DNA of 64,000 bases from Herminiimonas fonticola. Lineage in GTDB: Bacteria; Pseudomonadota; Gammaproteobacteria; Burkholderiales; Burkholderiaceae_D. The translations under genes and the position numbers were made by a program. The notes beneath the pieces were generated by a model, which saw only the letters and a list, made by a program, of their open reading frames with translations, was not told the DNA's origin and ran no database searches. The DNA lies in assembly GCF_003293745.1 (NCBI RefSeq), contig NZ_PTLZ01000002.1:699438-763437 (forward strand), in the 5' to 3' direction. Below, in pieces: positions 17,915 to 26,848 of this stretch. Numbering within the stretch: position 1 is the stretch's first letter; each line of letters opens with the position of its first letter.

Positions 17915-18412
17915 ATGGAACTTCACATGCATTCACATCGATGGGAAAATCGCAGTCCTGACTGGACGGTGGCCGCTGTTTCCGGATTTGCCGCGGGTGC
18001 AGTTTTGATGGTGCTGGAGTTACTTTGGTCGACTATCATCATGGGCGCAAGTCCTTGGGAAACATCGCATATGGTGGCGGCAATCACGATGGGGCAAGAT
18101 GCCTTGCAGTCCACCGATTTTGATCTGCTGATCGTTTCAATAGCCTTGATTACTCATTATGTGCTGGGGATTGCATTCGCGATTGTCCTTTCCTTCTTGA
18201 TCGCGTCCTTCCATTTCGATTCAAGCATAGGCATGGTGTTGTTGACCGGCGCAGTATTCGGGGCAGTTCTGTACTTGTTTAATTTCTATGGCATGGTGCA
18301 GTTTTTCTCGTGGTTTGCTGAAATGCGTGGCTGGGCAACGGTTGCTGCGCATGTGATCTTCGGCATGGTAGTCGCCTCCATGTACTGGAAGCTGGAACAG
18401 GTACGACGGTAA
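17915..18412 (+). CDS. four-helix inner-membrane protein, unknown function
   Basis: 165 residues from ATG 17915, behind GGAGG. The His-rich N-terminus (MELHMHSHRWENRS) precedes four hydrophobic segments (VAAVSGFAAGAVLMVLELLW; a second from about residue 75; GMVLLTGAVFGAVLYLF; AAHVIFGMVVASMYW). I do not recognise a named family; similar small membrane proteins occur widely in Burkholderiales. It follows the DUF1269-like gene by 110 bp and may share its regulation. Confidence 0.65.
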   Translation: MELHMHSHRWENRSPDWTVAAVSGFAAGAVLMVLELLWSTIIMGASPWETSHMVAAITMGQDALQSTDFDLLIVSIALITHYVLGIAFAIVLSFLIASFHFDSSIGMVLLTGAVFGAVLYLFNFYGMVQFFSWFAEMRGWATVAAHVIFGMVVASMYWKLEQVRR

Positions 18413-18463
18413 GGGGAGAGCATCGAATAGTCACTGATTTATTTACATGATTATTTAATGCTG

Positions 18464-18502
18464 AAAACGGCACGCGACGGAAAATGTCGGGTGCCGTTTT
18501 TT
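18464..18502 (+). terminator. Rho-independent terminator
   Basis: AAAACGGCAC pairs with GTGCCGTTTT, with an inner CGAC/GTCG stem and then T6. It ends transcription of the 17915 gene and, from the other side, could serve the convergent 18539 gene. Confidence 0.85.
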
Positions 18503-18538
18503 ATGATGCGTTAGATGTTTGCCGCTTGAAGGACTGGC

Positions 18539-19153
18539 TTAATAACCTACTGTAAAACGTTGGCGCGTATGTACAGGTTTTTCCAGCTCGTCGATAAACG
18601 CAATCGCGAAATCCTTGAACGAAATCCAGCTTCTGCCATGCGCATCAACCAGCAAGTCATCCTTGCCTAAACGAAATGTGCCAGTACGGGCTTCTTCGAC
18701 AAACTCGGCTGAGGGTGACAGGAAAGTCCAATCCAGTTCTGTTTCCTGACGCAAGGTATCGAGAAACACACTGCCTGCGCTTGCTTCTGCTTTGTATTCA
18801 GCAGGGAAGCCAGGCGCATCGATCACCTTCAAACCTGGTGCGGCAAACAAGCTGCCTGCACCACCGACGACCAGCAAGCGTTTAACGCCGGCTTTTTTAA
18901 CCGGATTGATGATTGCGCTCGCTGGAATGCCGGAAAAATGCGCTGCGCTGAATACGGCGTCGTGGCCAGCGACTGCACTTTCCAGTGCTGCGGCGTCCAG
19001 CACATCTACATTCTTTGTCGTCACACCGGCGCGCGTACCCAGCGCCGATGCTTTGCGTGCAATTGCCGTCACGGTATGGCCGCGGCGTAATGCTTCTTCA
19101 AGTAATTGACTGCCGGCGCGGCCGGTTGCTCCGATGATGGCGATCTTGCTCAT
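18539..19153 (-). CDS. NAD(P)-binding oxidoreductase (atypical SDR, YwnB-like)
   Basis: 204 residues with an N-terminal Rossmann fold (IAIIGATGRAGSQLLEEALRRGH; the GxxGxxG motif), a TxAR-like cofactor-specificity stretch (VTAIARKASAL), and a hydrophobic LLVVGGAGSLF region. This resembles the NmrA/atypical SDR group. The catalytic Tyr of classical SDRs is not evident. It is divergent from a LysR gene (start 19255) with 101 bp between, so LysR control is likely. Confidence 0.85.
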   Translation of the reverse strand: MSKIAIIGATGRAGSQLLEEALRRGHTVTAIARKASALGTRAGVTTKNVDVLDAAALESAVAGHDAVFSAAHFSGIPASAIINPVKKAGVKRLLVVGGAGSLFAAPGLKVIDAPGFPAEYKAEASAGSVFLDTLRQETELDWTFLSPSAEFVEEARTGTFRLGKDDLLVDAHGRSWISFKDFAIAFIDELEKPVHTRQRFTVGY

Positions 19154-19254
19154 GTTTGCTCCTGTTGATTGGTATGAGGCTTCAGCTTAGTTGCTTAAAG
19201 CGAATCTAAAAAGCGTATTATTTGACATAGTTTGTTTCTAAAAACGGTCGAATA

Positions 19255-20157
19255 ATGGATAGATTGATTGCAATGCAGGTGTTCGTCGAGGTTGTGGATG
19301 GTGGCAGTCAATCTGCTGCCGCAGACAAGCTTGATATGTCGCGACCTGTCGTTTCACGCTACCTGGCTGAACTGGAAGAATGGGCTGGCGCACGTTTGCT
19401 GCACCGCACGACGCGCAAGCTGAGTTTGACCGTTGCGGGTGCTGAAATGCTGCCACGCTGTCGTCAAATATTGGAGTTGTCTACTGATATGAAAACCGCG
19501 CTTGCGATGCCGGAGGATGCGCCGCAAGGGCTGTTGCGTATCACCGTCAGCACTTCGTTTGGCCAGGCACATCTGGCCGAAGCCGTGTCTGAATATGTGC
19601 AGCGTTATCCAGCGGTCAATGTCGAGATGCTGCTGCTGGACCGCGTCGTTAATCTGGTGGAAGAGCGCATTGATCTGGCGATTCGTGTCAGCAAAGAACT
19701 GGATCCGAACCTGATTGCTCGCAAACTTAGTGTGTGCCGATCCGTGATGTGCGCTTCACCTGCCTATCTGGATAAATACGGTACGCCTACGCAGATTGAA
19801 CAGTTAATTCAGCACAACTGCCTGATTCACTCGTATTACGGTAGCGTGTGGCAGCTGGAGCATGACAATATGCCTGCCAATGTTGCGGTTAAAGGCAATA
19901 TCAGTGCGAATGACGCGACCTCTTTGGTACAGGCAACTCTGGCAGGTGCGGGCATCGCATTGCTGCCAACTTATCTGGTTGCACCTTTTCTTCATTCTGG
20001 TCAGTTGTTGGCACTGTTGCCGGATTATCATCCGCAGGAATTCGGTATTCATGGCGTGTATGCATCGCGCAAACACATGCCGGCGACTTTGCGTACGATG
20101 CTGGATTTTTTGGCTGAGCGTTTTACCCTGGAGCCGACATGGGATAAATTTCTTTAG
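19255..20157 (+). CDS. LysR-family transcriptional regulator
   Basis: 300 residues: an N-terminal HTH (MQVFVEVVDGGSQSAAADKLDMSRPVVSRYLAELE) and a substrate-binding domain (LLRITVSTSFGQAHLAEAVSEY). It is divergent from the NAD(P)-binding oxidoreductase gene, the typical arrangement for a LysR target. The effector is unknown. The short intergenic region has an A/T-rich stretch suited to LysR binding. Confidence 0.92.
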   Translation: MDRLIAMQVFVEVVDGGSQSAAADKLDMSRPVVSRYLAELEEWAGARLLHRTTRKLSLTVAGAEMLPRCRQILELSTDMKTALAMPEDAPQGLLRITVSTSFGQAHLAEAVSEYVQRYPAVNVEMLLLDRVVNLVEERIDLAIRVSKELDPNLIARKLSVCRSVMCASPAYLDKYGTPTQIEQLIQHNCLIHSYYGSVWQLEHDNMPANVAVKGNISANDATSLVQATLAGAGIALLPTYLVAPFLHSGQLLALLPDYHPQEFGIHGVYASRKHMPATLRTMLDFLAERFTLEPTWDKFL

Positions 20158-20500
20158 GGAAATTTTATTTTAGTCAGGCGATGGATGGATTGTTTTCAAT
20201 CTGAAAACAATCCAGAAACGACTTGCTGCGCAGCAGCATTATTTTCAACTAGCGGTGAATTTTTTGCATGTGTGGTGATAAATGTCGGGTGCTATGATCG
20301 GCAAAACCGGCAAAACCGGTCTTTATCCATGCCCGGTTTTATCCCGAATCGGCGCCCAGCAAATATCTGCCTATCCAGCATTTGCAGTAAATATAGGCCT
20401 CGCCCACTAGCGGCAGGGCATCATCCGGCATGACCGGAGGCAAGGCCTAGCGTCTTTCCCCGGCCTCGGCCTGACAATCTGAATAAGACATCACCTATCT
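20158..20500 (+). other. long structured leader/intergenic region before MFS gene
   Basis: 343 bp with no gene. It holds a perfect 8-bp hairpin (AAAACCGG 20312-20319 with CCGGTTTT 20333-20340), which could act as an attenuator. A G/C-rich segment follows (about 20394-20450) with nested complementary parts (GGCCTcGCC/GGCaAGGCC; a CCGG-CATGA-CCGG loop). Such a leader could be a cis-regulatory RNA, but I match it to no known riboswitch class. Confidence 0.4.
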
Positions 20501-21808
20501 ATGAGCGCCATTTATCCTAGTAATACATTCAGCGTACGCGAAACGCTGGAAAACAGTATCTATTCCAAAGTCACTTTGCGTTTGTTGCCTTTCCTTTTTC
20601 TTTGCTACGTCGCGGCTTACCTCGATCGCGTCAACGTCGGTTTTGCCAAGCTGACAATGTTGAACGATCTGCAGTTCAGCGAAACCGTTTATGGTTTGGG
20701 CGCTGGCATTTTCTTTATCGGTTACTTCCTGTTTGAAGTACCAAGTAACATCATCATGCACAAGGTCGGCGCACGCGTCTGGATCGCCCGCATCATGGTG
20801 ACGTGGTCGATACTGTCCGCCGCAACCATGTTCGTCACATCGCCGACCATGTTCTATGTGATTCGTTTTTTGCTCGGCGTGGCTGAAGCCGGCTTCTTCC
20901 CTGGCATCGTGTTGTACCTGACTTACTGGTTCCCGGCTTCGCGTCGTGGCCGCATGAACGCCTTGTTCATGATTGGTATCCCGATTGCAGGTGTAGTCGG
21001 TGGTCCTTTGTCGGGCTGGATCATGAATCATTTTGCTGGTGCTAACGGCTGGCACGGCTGGCAATGGCTGTTCTTGCTGGAAGCCATTCCATCGTTGATC
21101 CTCGGTATCGTTACATTCTTTTATCTGCCTAACAGCATCCGTGCATCGACATGGTTGTCTGACGACGAGAAAAAGATTTTGGAAGAAAACATTGCAAAAG
21201 ATGGCAGCGAAAAAAAATCGCACTCCATCGCTGGCGTGTTTACCAATCCTAAAGTCTGGCTGATGGCGGCTATCTATTTCTGCTGCATGATGGGCTTGTA
21301 TGGCATCAGCTTCTATTTGCCAACACTGGTTAAAGCATCGGGCGTCAAGGATGCGCTGGACGTCGGTTTGCTGACGGCAATTCCATACACCTGCGGCGTG
21401 ATCGCTACCTTGCTGGTTGCACGTAGCGCGGATCGTATGCGCGAACGTCGTTGGCATTTTGCTATTGCCAGTGCACTCGGTGGCCTGGGCTTGTTCCTGA
21501 GCACCGTGTATGGCGATAACGTTGTGTTGGCCTTGATGGCTCTGTCCCTTGGTACCGCCGGCATGTTGTCGACGATGCCAGTGTTCTGGACTTATCCAAG
21601 CGCAATCCTTGGTGGTGCTGCCGCTGCAGCGGGTATTGGCTTGATCAATTCGGTAGGCAACCTCGCAGGTTTCGTCAGCCCAACGATTGTCGGTTGGTTA
21701 AAAGACGTTACCGGTAGTACTAACGCCGGTATGTACTTTGTTGCTGGTGCGCTGGTACTTGGTGCTGTGCTGGCATTGTTGCAGCCGAAGTCACTGGTTA
21801 ACAAGTAA
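20501..21808 (+). CDS. MFS transporter, anion:cation symporter (ACS)-like
   Basis: 435 residues, 12 hydrophobic segments. The first TM and loop (FLFLCYVAAYLDRVNVGFAK), then EVPSNIIMHKVGARVWIARI and GVAEAGFFPGIVLYLTYWFP, are hallmarks of the ACS family (tartrate, phthalate, glucarate and similar organic anions). The acid transported is not identified. A strong terminator lies 33 bp after the stop. The 343-bp leader upstream may regulate it. Confidence 0.9.
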   Translation: MSAIYPSNTFSVRETLENSIYSKVTLRLLPFLFLCYVAAYLDRVNVGFAKLTMLNDLQFSETVYGLGAGIFFIGYFLFEVPSNIIMHKVGARVWIARIMVTWSILSAATMFVTSPTMFYVIRFLLGVAEAGFFPGIVLYLTYWFPASRRGRMNALFMIGIPIAGVVGGPLSGWIMNHFAGANGWHGWQWLFLLEAIPSLILGIVTFFYLPNSIRASTWLSDDEKKILEENIAKDGSEKKSHSIAGVFTNPKVWLMAAIYFCCMMGLYGISFYLPTLVKASGVKDALDVGLLTAIPYTCGVIATLLVARSADRMRERRWHFAIASALGGLGLFLSTVYGDNVVLALMALSLGTAGMLSTMPVFWTYPSAILGGAAAAAGIGLINSVGNLAGFVSPTIVGWLKDVTGSTNAGMYFVAGALVLGAVLALLQPKSLVNK

Positions 21809-21840
21809 ATACACGCCGCAATAAATCAGCAAATAGCTCC

Positions 21841-21879
21841 GAATAAAAAATCCCGCTTTTTAGCGGGATTTTTTATTCG
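21841..21879. terminator. bidirectional Rho-independent terminator
   Basis: GAATAAAAAATCCCGC pairs perfectly with GCGGGATTTTTTATTC around a TTTTTA loop. The T-run on one side and A-run on the other serve the plus-strand MFS gene and the convergent minus-strand cluster. Confidence 0.95.
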
Positions 21880-21940
21880 GCATCGTTTTCGCGGGGATAC
21901 ACAATAACGATATTTTCGTTCGTGACAGATTCTTGAAATA

Positions 21941-22584
21941 TTAGGAGTGTAGTGCTTGCAGGGCCGATTGCAAATGCTGCTCCAGCTCTTCAACAGGCGC
22001 ATAACCTGGGCTGATCGTTCGTGTCTCTCCGTTGATTTCCAATAAGAGTGCAGGGAAGCTTCGTACGCCTAATGAACGAGACCGTGCGAAACTTTTCTTG
22101 CCAAAGCAATCGTGCTATCAGCTTCCCACACCTTATAGAACGCAGTCATGTCGATGGAATAACCCAGCTTACGAAGTGCGTCGCTAGCCAGACGAGCAAG
22201 TACATGTCCGTCTGTTGTGTCAACGGCCTCGACATAAAAGCCGTGCTGCAGCGCTCTAAATACGGCGAGTAAATCTGCATCAGGTGCAACAACCCTCGCA
22301 GCTACCACTGCACGACAAATTGGTTCGGTGTCATATACAAAGTTTTTACGCGCCATCAAACCCTCACGATTGAATGGCAAGCCACTAGCTTCTTCCACGC
22401 GAGCCCAATGAGTAAGGCGGATGTTCTTGCCGGCCTCATCAAGAACATCAGTAGTGCCTGCGCGCAAACCACCGACAACAATCTCAAGCGGTAATTCCGG
22501 ATGCAATTTTGCCAGTGCAGTCATTTCCTTGCCGAAGCCGTAACACCATGAACACATGGGGTCACCTACAAATATAAGTTTCAT
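21941..22584 (-). pseudogene. DsbA-family (FrnE-like) thiol oxidoreductase, frameshifted
   Basis: The first 171 codons read as a DsbA/FrnE-like protein: the MKLIFVGDPMCSWCYGF start carries the CSWC active site, with LEIVVGGLRAGTTDVLD following. The frame closes early at 22069. In the next frame the family C-terminus continues (LGVRSFPALLLEINGETR, then GYAPVEELEQHLQ) to a TAA at 21941. The shift lies at a run of four A (minus strand; T4 at 22093-22096). One more A would restore RKSFARSRSLGVRSF. Either a recent mutation or a sequencing error; the cis-Pro loop (SFPAL) is lost in the short form. Confidence 0.85.
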
Positions 22585-22636
22585 ACTTTATTTCCTGAGG
22601 CAGACGTCCTCATTGACAGGAGCCCGCAAAATTTAA

Positions 22637-22858
22637 TTAACGAACAGTTTTCTTTTCCACTTGACGTTGACGCATGGTGGTCACGTTCTCGCGGGCGACG
22701 CCCCAGTTGTCGGTCTCAACTTCATCGATGATGACGAAGGTGGTGGCTGGATCTTTATTCAGAACACGGGTCAGCAAATCAGTGGCGCCTTCGATCAGTT
22801 GAAGTTTCTGTTCTGGAGTCACACCTTCGCGGGTGACGCGGATATTGACGTAAGGCAT
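22637..22858 (-). CDS. 4-oxalocrotonate tautomerase family protein
   Basis: 73 residues; Met removal would expose the catalytic Pro (PYVNIRVTREG). The family motif TPEQKLQLIEGATDLL and the conserved WGVARENV-type C-terminal region (DNWGVARENVT) are present. Such tautomerases convert enol/keto intermediates of aromatic degradation, or are promiscuous. It sits in a co-directional cluster with an NTF2-like protein, an SDR and the DsbA-like gene (gaps 52 and 17 bp), probably one operon. Confidence 0.92.
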   Translation of the reverse strand: MPYVNIRVTREGVTPEQKLQLIEGATDLLTRVLNKDPATTFVIIDEVETDNWGVARENVTTMRQRQVEKKTVR

Positions 22859-22875
22859 GGCAAGTACTCTTCGAG

Positions 22876-23241
22876 TTAAACAGCCAGATTAGTAAAAGTT
22901 TTATTCACGATCCTCCACTGTTCCTTATTGCGAACGAGCGAAAGGTACAACTGATAATTGAAACCAAGCATGGGCGAATGGAGCTTGACGTTGGCAATGC
23001 ATCCGGAGATATCAACGCTCACGAGTTTCATTAGGTAGGGATCGCCGTTGTCCTTCGGACTAGTGCGATTGGCAACCCCGTCCAAATATGCTGCGATCGT
23101 TTTGTGATACGGCTGCCCATTCACCTCGCCATAAACCTGAGCGCCTTCATCAAAGATCGCAGCAAGCGTAGTCACGTTGCCTGTATAGACGCCGTCAAAA
23201 TAAGACTGCACCACAGTACGAATTTGTTTATCAGCGTCCAT
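22876..23241 (-). CDS. NTF2-like (SnoaL/lumazine-binding-type) protein
   Basis: About 121 residues from the ATG at 23241, preceded by AAGGA with 7 nt spacing; the longer frame from 23274 would overlap the SDR end. The fold features (VQSYFDGVYTGNVTTLAAIFDEG; QVYGEVNGQPYHKTIAAYL; WRIVNKTFTN) are those of the putative lumazine-binding/NTF2-like domain. It may be a small enzyme or binding protein; the ligand is unknown. It is co-transcribed with the SDR and tautomerase by position. Confidence 0.8.
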   Translation of the reverse strand: MDADKQIRTVVQSYFDGVYTGNVTTLAAIFDEGAQVYGEVNGQPYHKTIAAYLDGVANRTSPKDNGDPYLMKLVSVDISGCIANVKLHSPMLGFNYQLYLSLVRNKEQWRIVNKTFTNLAV

Positions 23242-23267
23242 GCACGGATCCTTGATGAAAGCGGTCT

Positions 23268-24011
23268 TTACCAAACGCCAGCGGTTGCACCACCATCCAC
23301 CGTCAATATCGTGCCGGTCGTAAATTGTGAGTCGGTGATGTACAGCACAGCGTCGACGATGTCATTGGTGAGGCCGGTTTGGCCCATAGGCGCCAGCGCT
23401 TTGCGGAAGTTGGTTGTGGCATCGTCACTGCCATGCAGTGGCGTATCGATACTGCCGGGTGCCACAGCATTTACTTTGACATTCGACGTTGCCAGTTCCA
23501 ACGCGAGACCACGTGTTGCATGGTTGAGCCCACCCTTGATAAGAATCGGTAATAAGGCTGGCAACTTCACATTTGGCGCCATCGCGATACTTGCCGTGAT
23601 GGTCACGATATGGCCTTGTTTGTTAGCGGCCATATGCTCGGCCGCTTCTTGTGACGGATAAAAGAAACCCTTCAGATTCGTGTTAACGAGCGAATCGAGA
23701 TCATTTTCGGTGTACTGAGCGATAGGTTTGGCGATAAAGATGCCCGCGTTATTAATCAAGATATCAACTTGTCCGAAGGCAGCAATTGCCTTGCTAAACA
23801 GCTCTTTAGCAGTAGATGGTTTTGCGATATCACCAGCAACTTGCAGGAAATTTTTCGGATTGCCCAACTTGGCAGCAGCCGCTTGCAGACGCTCGGAAGT
23901 ACGCGCATTACCTACGACGTTGTAGCCACGCTTCAAATATGCTTCGACCAGGGCATATCCGATGCCACTTGATGCGCCCGTAACAATGACTGTTTTGTTA
24001 GTAGTGTTCAT
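23268..24011 (-). CDS. short-chain dehydrogenase/reductase (SDR)
   Basis: About 247 residues from MNTTNKTVIVTGASSGIGYA at 24011. The 90-codon upstream extension of the frame is not SDR-like and spans the intergenic repeat region. Motifs: TGASSGIG, DILINNAGIF (NNAG), ITASIAMAP (catalytic Ser region). The usual Y-x3-K Tyr is not found at its normal place (after the Ser, LLPILIKGGLNH retains only K), which is an anomaly. First gene of the SDR/NTF2/tautomerase/DsbA-like cluster. Confidence 0.88.
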   Translation of the reverse strand: MNTTNKTVIVTGASSGIGYALVEAYLKRGYNVVGNARTSERLQAAAAKLGNPKNFLQVAGDIAKPSTAKELFSKAIAAFGQVDILINNAGIFIAKPIAQYTENDLDSLVNTNLKGFFYPSQEAAEHMAANKQGHIVTITASIAMAPNVKLPALLPILIKGGLNHATRGLALELATSNVKVNAVAPGSIDTPLHGSDDATTNFRKALAPMGQTGLTNDIVDAVLYITDSQFTTGTILTVDGGATAGVW

Positions 24012-24489
24012 TTTGAGATTTTCTTTAGTTATCAGTGGGATTGCAGGCAATAGGAATGTGGCCTGCTTCGACGGTGCTGAGCCGTTGTGCTCGGCACCGA
24101 TGTGATGAACTATACTTATGCAAAAAATGTAGATAAATACTGTTTTTCGTAAATTTATTGATACATGATGTAATGAATTGGATGTCTGTTTACGACAAGC
24201 AAGTTGCGTCGGAATGTTCAGCTCTATTGAGTGTTCGCTTTGGACTGATAGCGGCCATTGACGGAACTCGTGGCAATTCAATTTGGTGTAAGGGACTTGA
24301 TGCTGCCTTGGATATCGCTATGACACATGGACGCTAGCCGGTTCCAGACACGCTCTGCGCACTGGCGTTCGCCTGTCAAATTATTCGCATGCGGCAGCGT
24401 TTGTGAAAAGCATCGATGTATTACACGGCACCGGCATGGTGACGGATAATAGCGATCACATCATTTTGAGCACCATTTTTGGAATCCCC
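24012..24489. other. divergent intergenic region
   Basis: About 480 bp between the SDR (minus) and OsmC-YcaO (plus) starts. It holds A/T-rich DNA with possible promoters for the SDR cluster (24100-24180) and a degenerate intergenic repeat (GGACTGATAGCGGCCATTG, about 24242-24260). No supportable gene. Confidence 0.5.
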
Positions 24490-26694
24490 ATGGAAATTAA
24501 GGTCAACTTTCTCGACAAGCTTCGTCTGGAAGCCAAGTTCGATGACTTCACGGTAATCGCCGACCAGCCTATCCGCTATAAAGGCGATGGCTCGGCGCCA
24601 GGTCCCTTTGATTACTTTCTGGCTTCATCGGCTTTGTGCGCGGCTTATTTTGTGAAGTTGTACTGCAACACTCGCAACATTCCTACCGAAAATATCCGTC
24701 TGTCTCAGAATAATATTGTTGATCCGGAAAACCGTTACCAGCAGATTTTCAAGATTCAGGTCGAGTTGCCAGCAGATATCTCGGAGTCAGACCGCCGAGG
24801 TATTTTGCGCTCCATCGACCGTTGTACAGTGAAGAAAGTAGTGCAGGCAGGGCCAGAGTTTGTGATTGAAGAGGTAGAGAACCTCGATGCCGACGCTCAG
24901 GCCTTGCTGACCTTGACGCCGGCTGCTGATGCCAGCACCTATATCGCGGGCAAGGATCTGCCGCTGGAGCAAACCATCGCCAATATGTCGGGCTTGTTGG
25001 CGGATCTGGGCATCAAGATTGAAATCGCTTCGTGGCGCAATATCATTCCCAATGTGTGGTCGCTGCATATCCGTGATGCGCATTCGCCTATGTGTTTTAC
25101 CAACGGCAAGGGATCGACGAAGGAAAGTGCGCTGGCATCTGCCTTGGGCGAATATCTCGAGCGACTGAGCAACAACCATTTCTATGCCGGCACGTTTTGG
25201 GGCGAAGACATCGCGAACGCAGAGTTTGTGCATTACCCGAACGAGCGCTGGTTCAAGCCTGGCCGTAAGGATGCGCTGCCGCCTGACATTCTGGATGAGT
25301 ACTGTCTGCAAATTTACAATCCCGATGGCGAGCTGCGTGGCTCGCATCTGGTCGATACCAACTCCGGCAATACGCAGCGTGGCATCTGTTCGTTGCCGTA
25401 TGTGCGACAGTCGGACGGCGAGGTCGTGTATTTCCCGTCCAACCTGGTCGAAAACCTCTACGTCAGCAATGGGATGAGCGCCGGGAATACGCTGGTCGAA
25501 GCGCAGGTGCAATGTCTGTCGGAGATTTTTGAAAGGGCGGTTAAACGCGAAATTCTGGAGGGTGAAATCGCCTTGCCGGATGTGCCGCAGGAAGTACTGG
25601 CGAAATACCCTGGCATTCTGGCCGGCATTCAGGGCTTGGAAGAACAAGGCTTTCCGGTGCTGGTGAAGGATGCGTCGCTGGGCGGTGTGTACCCAGTGAT
25701 GTGCGTCACATTGATGAACCCGCGCACAGGTGGTGTCTTTGCATCGTTCGGCGCACACCCAAGTTTGGAGGTGGCTCTGGAACGCAGTCTGACGGAATTG
25801 CTGCAGGGCCGCAGTTTTGAAGGCTTGAATGATTTGCCTCGGCCCACCTTTGCAAGTGAGGCCGTGACTGAGCCAAATAACTTTGTCGAACACTTCATCG
25901 ATTCCAGCGGCATCGTGTCGTGGCGTTTTTTCAGTGCGAAGGCTGATTACGATTTTGTTGAGTGGGATTTTTCTGGCCAAGGTGAAAACTCCAATGCCGA
26001 GGAAGCCGCGACCTTGTTTGGCATTCTCGAAGAGATGGGCAAAGAGGTTTACACGGCAGTGTATGACCAGCTAGGCGCCGTGGCCTGCCGGATTCTGGTG
26101 CCGGGGTATTCCGAGGTTTATCCGATAGAAGATTTGATCTGGGATAACACCAACAAGGCGCTGCTGTTCCGCGCCGATATCCTGAACCTGCATCGCCTGG
26201 ACGACGACAACCTGGACGCACTGCTTGAGCGTCTGGAGAACAATGAGCTGGATGATTACGGCGACATCGCCACCTTGATAGGCATCGAATTTGACGAAAA
26301 TACGGACTGGGGTCAACTAACCGTTCTAGAGTTGAAGTTGCTGATCAATCTCGCCTTGCAGCAATTTGAGGAGGCGCATGACCTGGTGGGAGCCTTCCTG
26401 CAGTACAACGACAACACAGTCGAGCGCGGATTGTTTTATCAAGCCTTGAATGTGGTGCTGGAGGTGTTGCTGGATGAAGAGTTGGAACTGGATGATTACG
26501 TAGTCAATTTCCGACGGATGTTTGGCAACGTCCGGATGGACGCAGTGCTGGGCTCAGTGGACGGCAGCGTGCGCTTCTTCGGCTTGACGCCAACGAGTAT
26601 CGAGCTGGACGGACTCGACAGGCACCATCGTCTGATCGACAGCTACAAAAAATTGCACGTCGCGCGGGCTAAAGCAGCGGCTACATCAAGTTAG
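24490..26694 (+). CDS. ycaO: OsmC-YcaO fusion protein (YcaO-type ATP-dependent cyclodehydratase homologue)
   Basis: About 734 residues from MEIKVNFLDKLRLEAKFDDF; the GTG at 24403 is 29 codons upstream but lacks the family sequence. Residues 1-140 form an OsmC-like domain (PGPFDYFLASSALCAAYFVKLYC, with one conserved Cys). A YcaO domain of about 400 residues follows (RGICSLPYVRQ; SGNTQ; SNGMSAGNTLVEAQVQCLSEIFER; GGVFASFGAHPSLEVALERSLTELLQG), then an acidic, helical C-terminus of the E. coli YcaO type. In E. coli, YcaO supports RimO-dependent methylthiolation of ribosomal protein S12. No azoline-peptide genes are adjacent, so this is the housekeeping kind. Confidence 0.92.
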   Translation: MEIKVNFLDKLRLEAKFDDFTVIADQPIRYKGDGSAPGPFDYFLASSALCAAYFVKLYCNTRNIPTENIRLSQNNIVDPENRYQQIFKIQVELPADISESDRRGILRSIDRCTVKKVVQAGPEFVIEEVENLDADAQALLTLTPAADASTYIAGKDLPLEQTIANMSGLLADLGIKIEIASWRNIIPNVWSLHIRDAHSPMCFTNGKGSTKESALASALGEYLERLSNNHFYAGTFWGEDIANAEFVHYPNERWFKPGRKDALPPDILDEYCLQIYNPDGELRGSHLVDTNSGNTQRGICSLPYVRQSDGEVVYFPSNLVENLYVSNGMSAGNTLVEAQVQCLSEIFERAVKREILEGEIALPDVPQEVLAKYPGILAGIQGLEEQGFPVLVKDASLGGVYPVMCVTLMNPRTGGVFASFGAHPSLEVALERSLTELLQGRSFEGLNDLPRPTFASEAVTEPNNFVEHFIDSSGIVSWRFFSAKADYDFVEWDFSGQGENSNAEEAATLFGILEEMGKEVYTAVYDQLGAVACRILVPGYSEVYPIEDLIWDNTNKALLFRADILNLHRLDDDNLDALLERLENNELDDYGDIATLIGIEFDENTDWGQLTVLELKLLINLALQQFEEAHDLVGAFLQYNDNTVERGLFYQALNVVLEVLLDEELELDDYVVNFRRMFGNVRMDAVLGSVDGSVRFFGLTPTSIELDGLDRHHRLIDSYKKLHVARAKAAATSS

Positions 26695-26739
26695 GATTGC
26701 GAGTCATGGCTGGATGCGACGATGTCGTTCATCCAGCAC

Positions 26740-26832
26740 AAACGCATGTTCGATAGCAGAGCGACCATTTGCACCAGCGTGCATCAGTTGGGGCAATATC
26801 CTCTTCCGATCTCGGATTCAACCAGTCGATGA
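26740..26832. repeat. degenerate intergenic repeat, copy D
   Basis: Carries CGATAGCAGAGCGACCATTTGC and, further right, CTTCCGATCTCGGATTCAACC, which resemble the halves of copies A and C. It sits between ycaO and the small lipoprotein gene. Confidence 0.35.
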
Positions 26833-26848
26833 AAAAAAGGAAAAAGAA

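Noticed and set aside
20495..21457. 320-codon minus-strand frame opposite the ACS-type MFS gene
   Set aside because: Antisense shadow; no homology and no ribosome site.
24787..25980. 397-codon open frame on the minus strand inside ycaO
   Set aside because: Antisense shadow of the well-supported YcaO gene; composition (His/Gln/Arg-rich) and lack of any motif are typical of antisense frames in this codon usage.
24490..26694. YcaO as part of a thiazole/oxazole peptide cluster
   Set aside because: No precursor peptide, dehydrogenase or exporter gene adjoins it; the OsmC fusion and C-terminal tail match the RimO-linked type.
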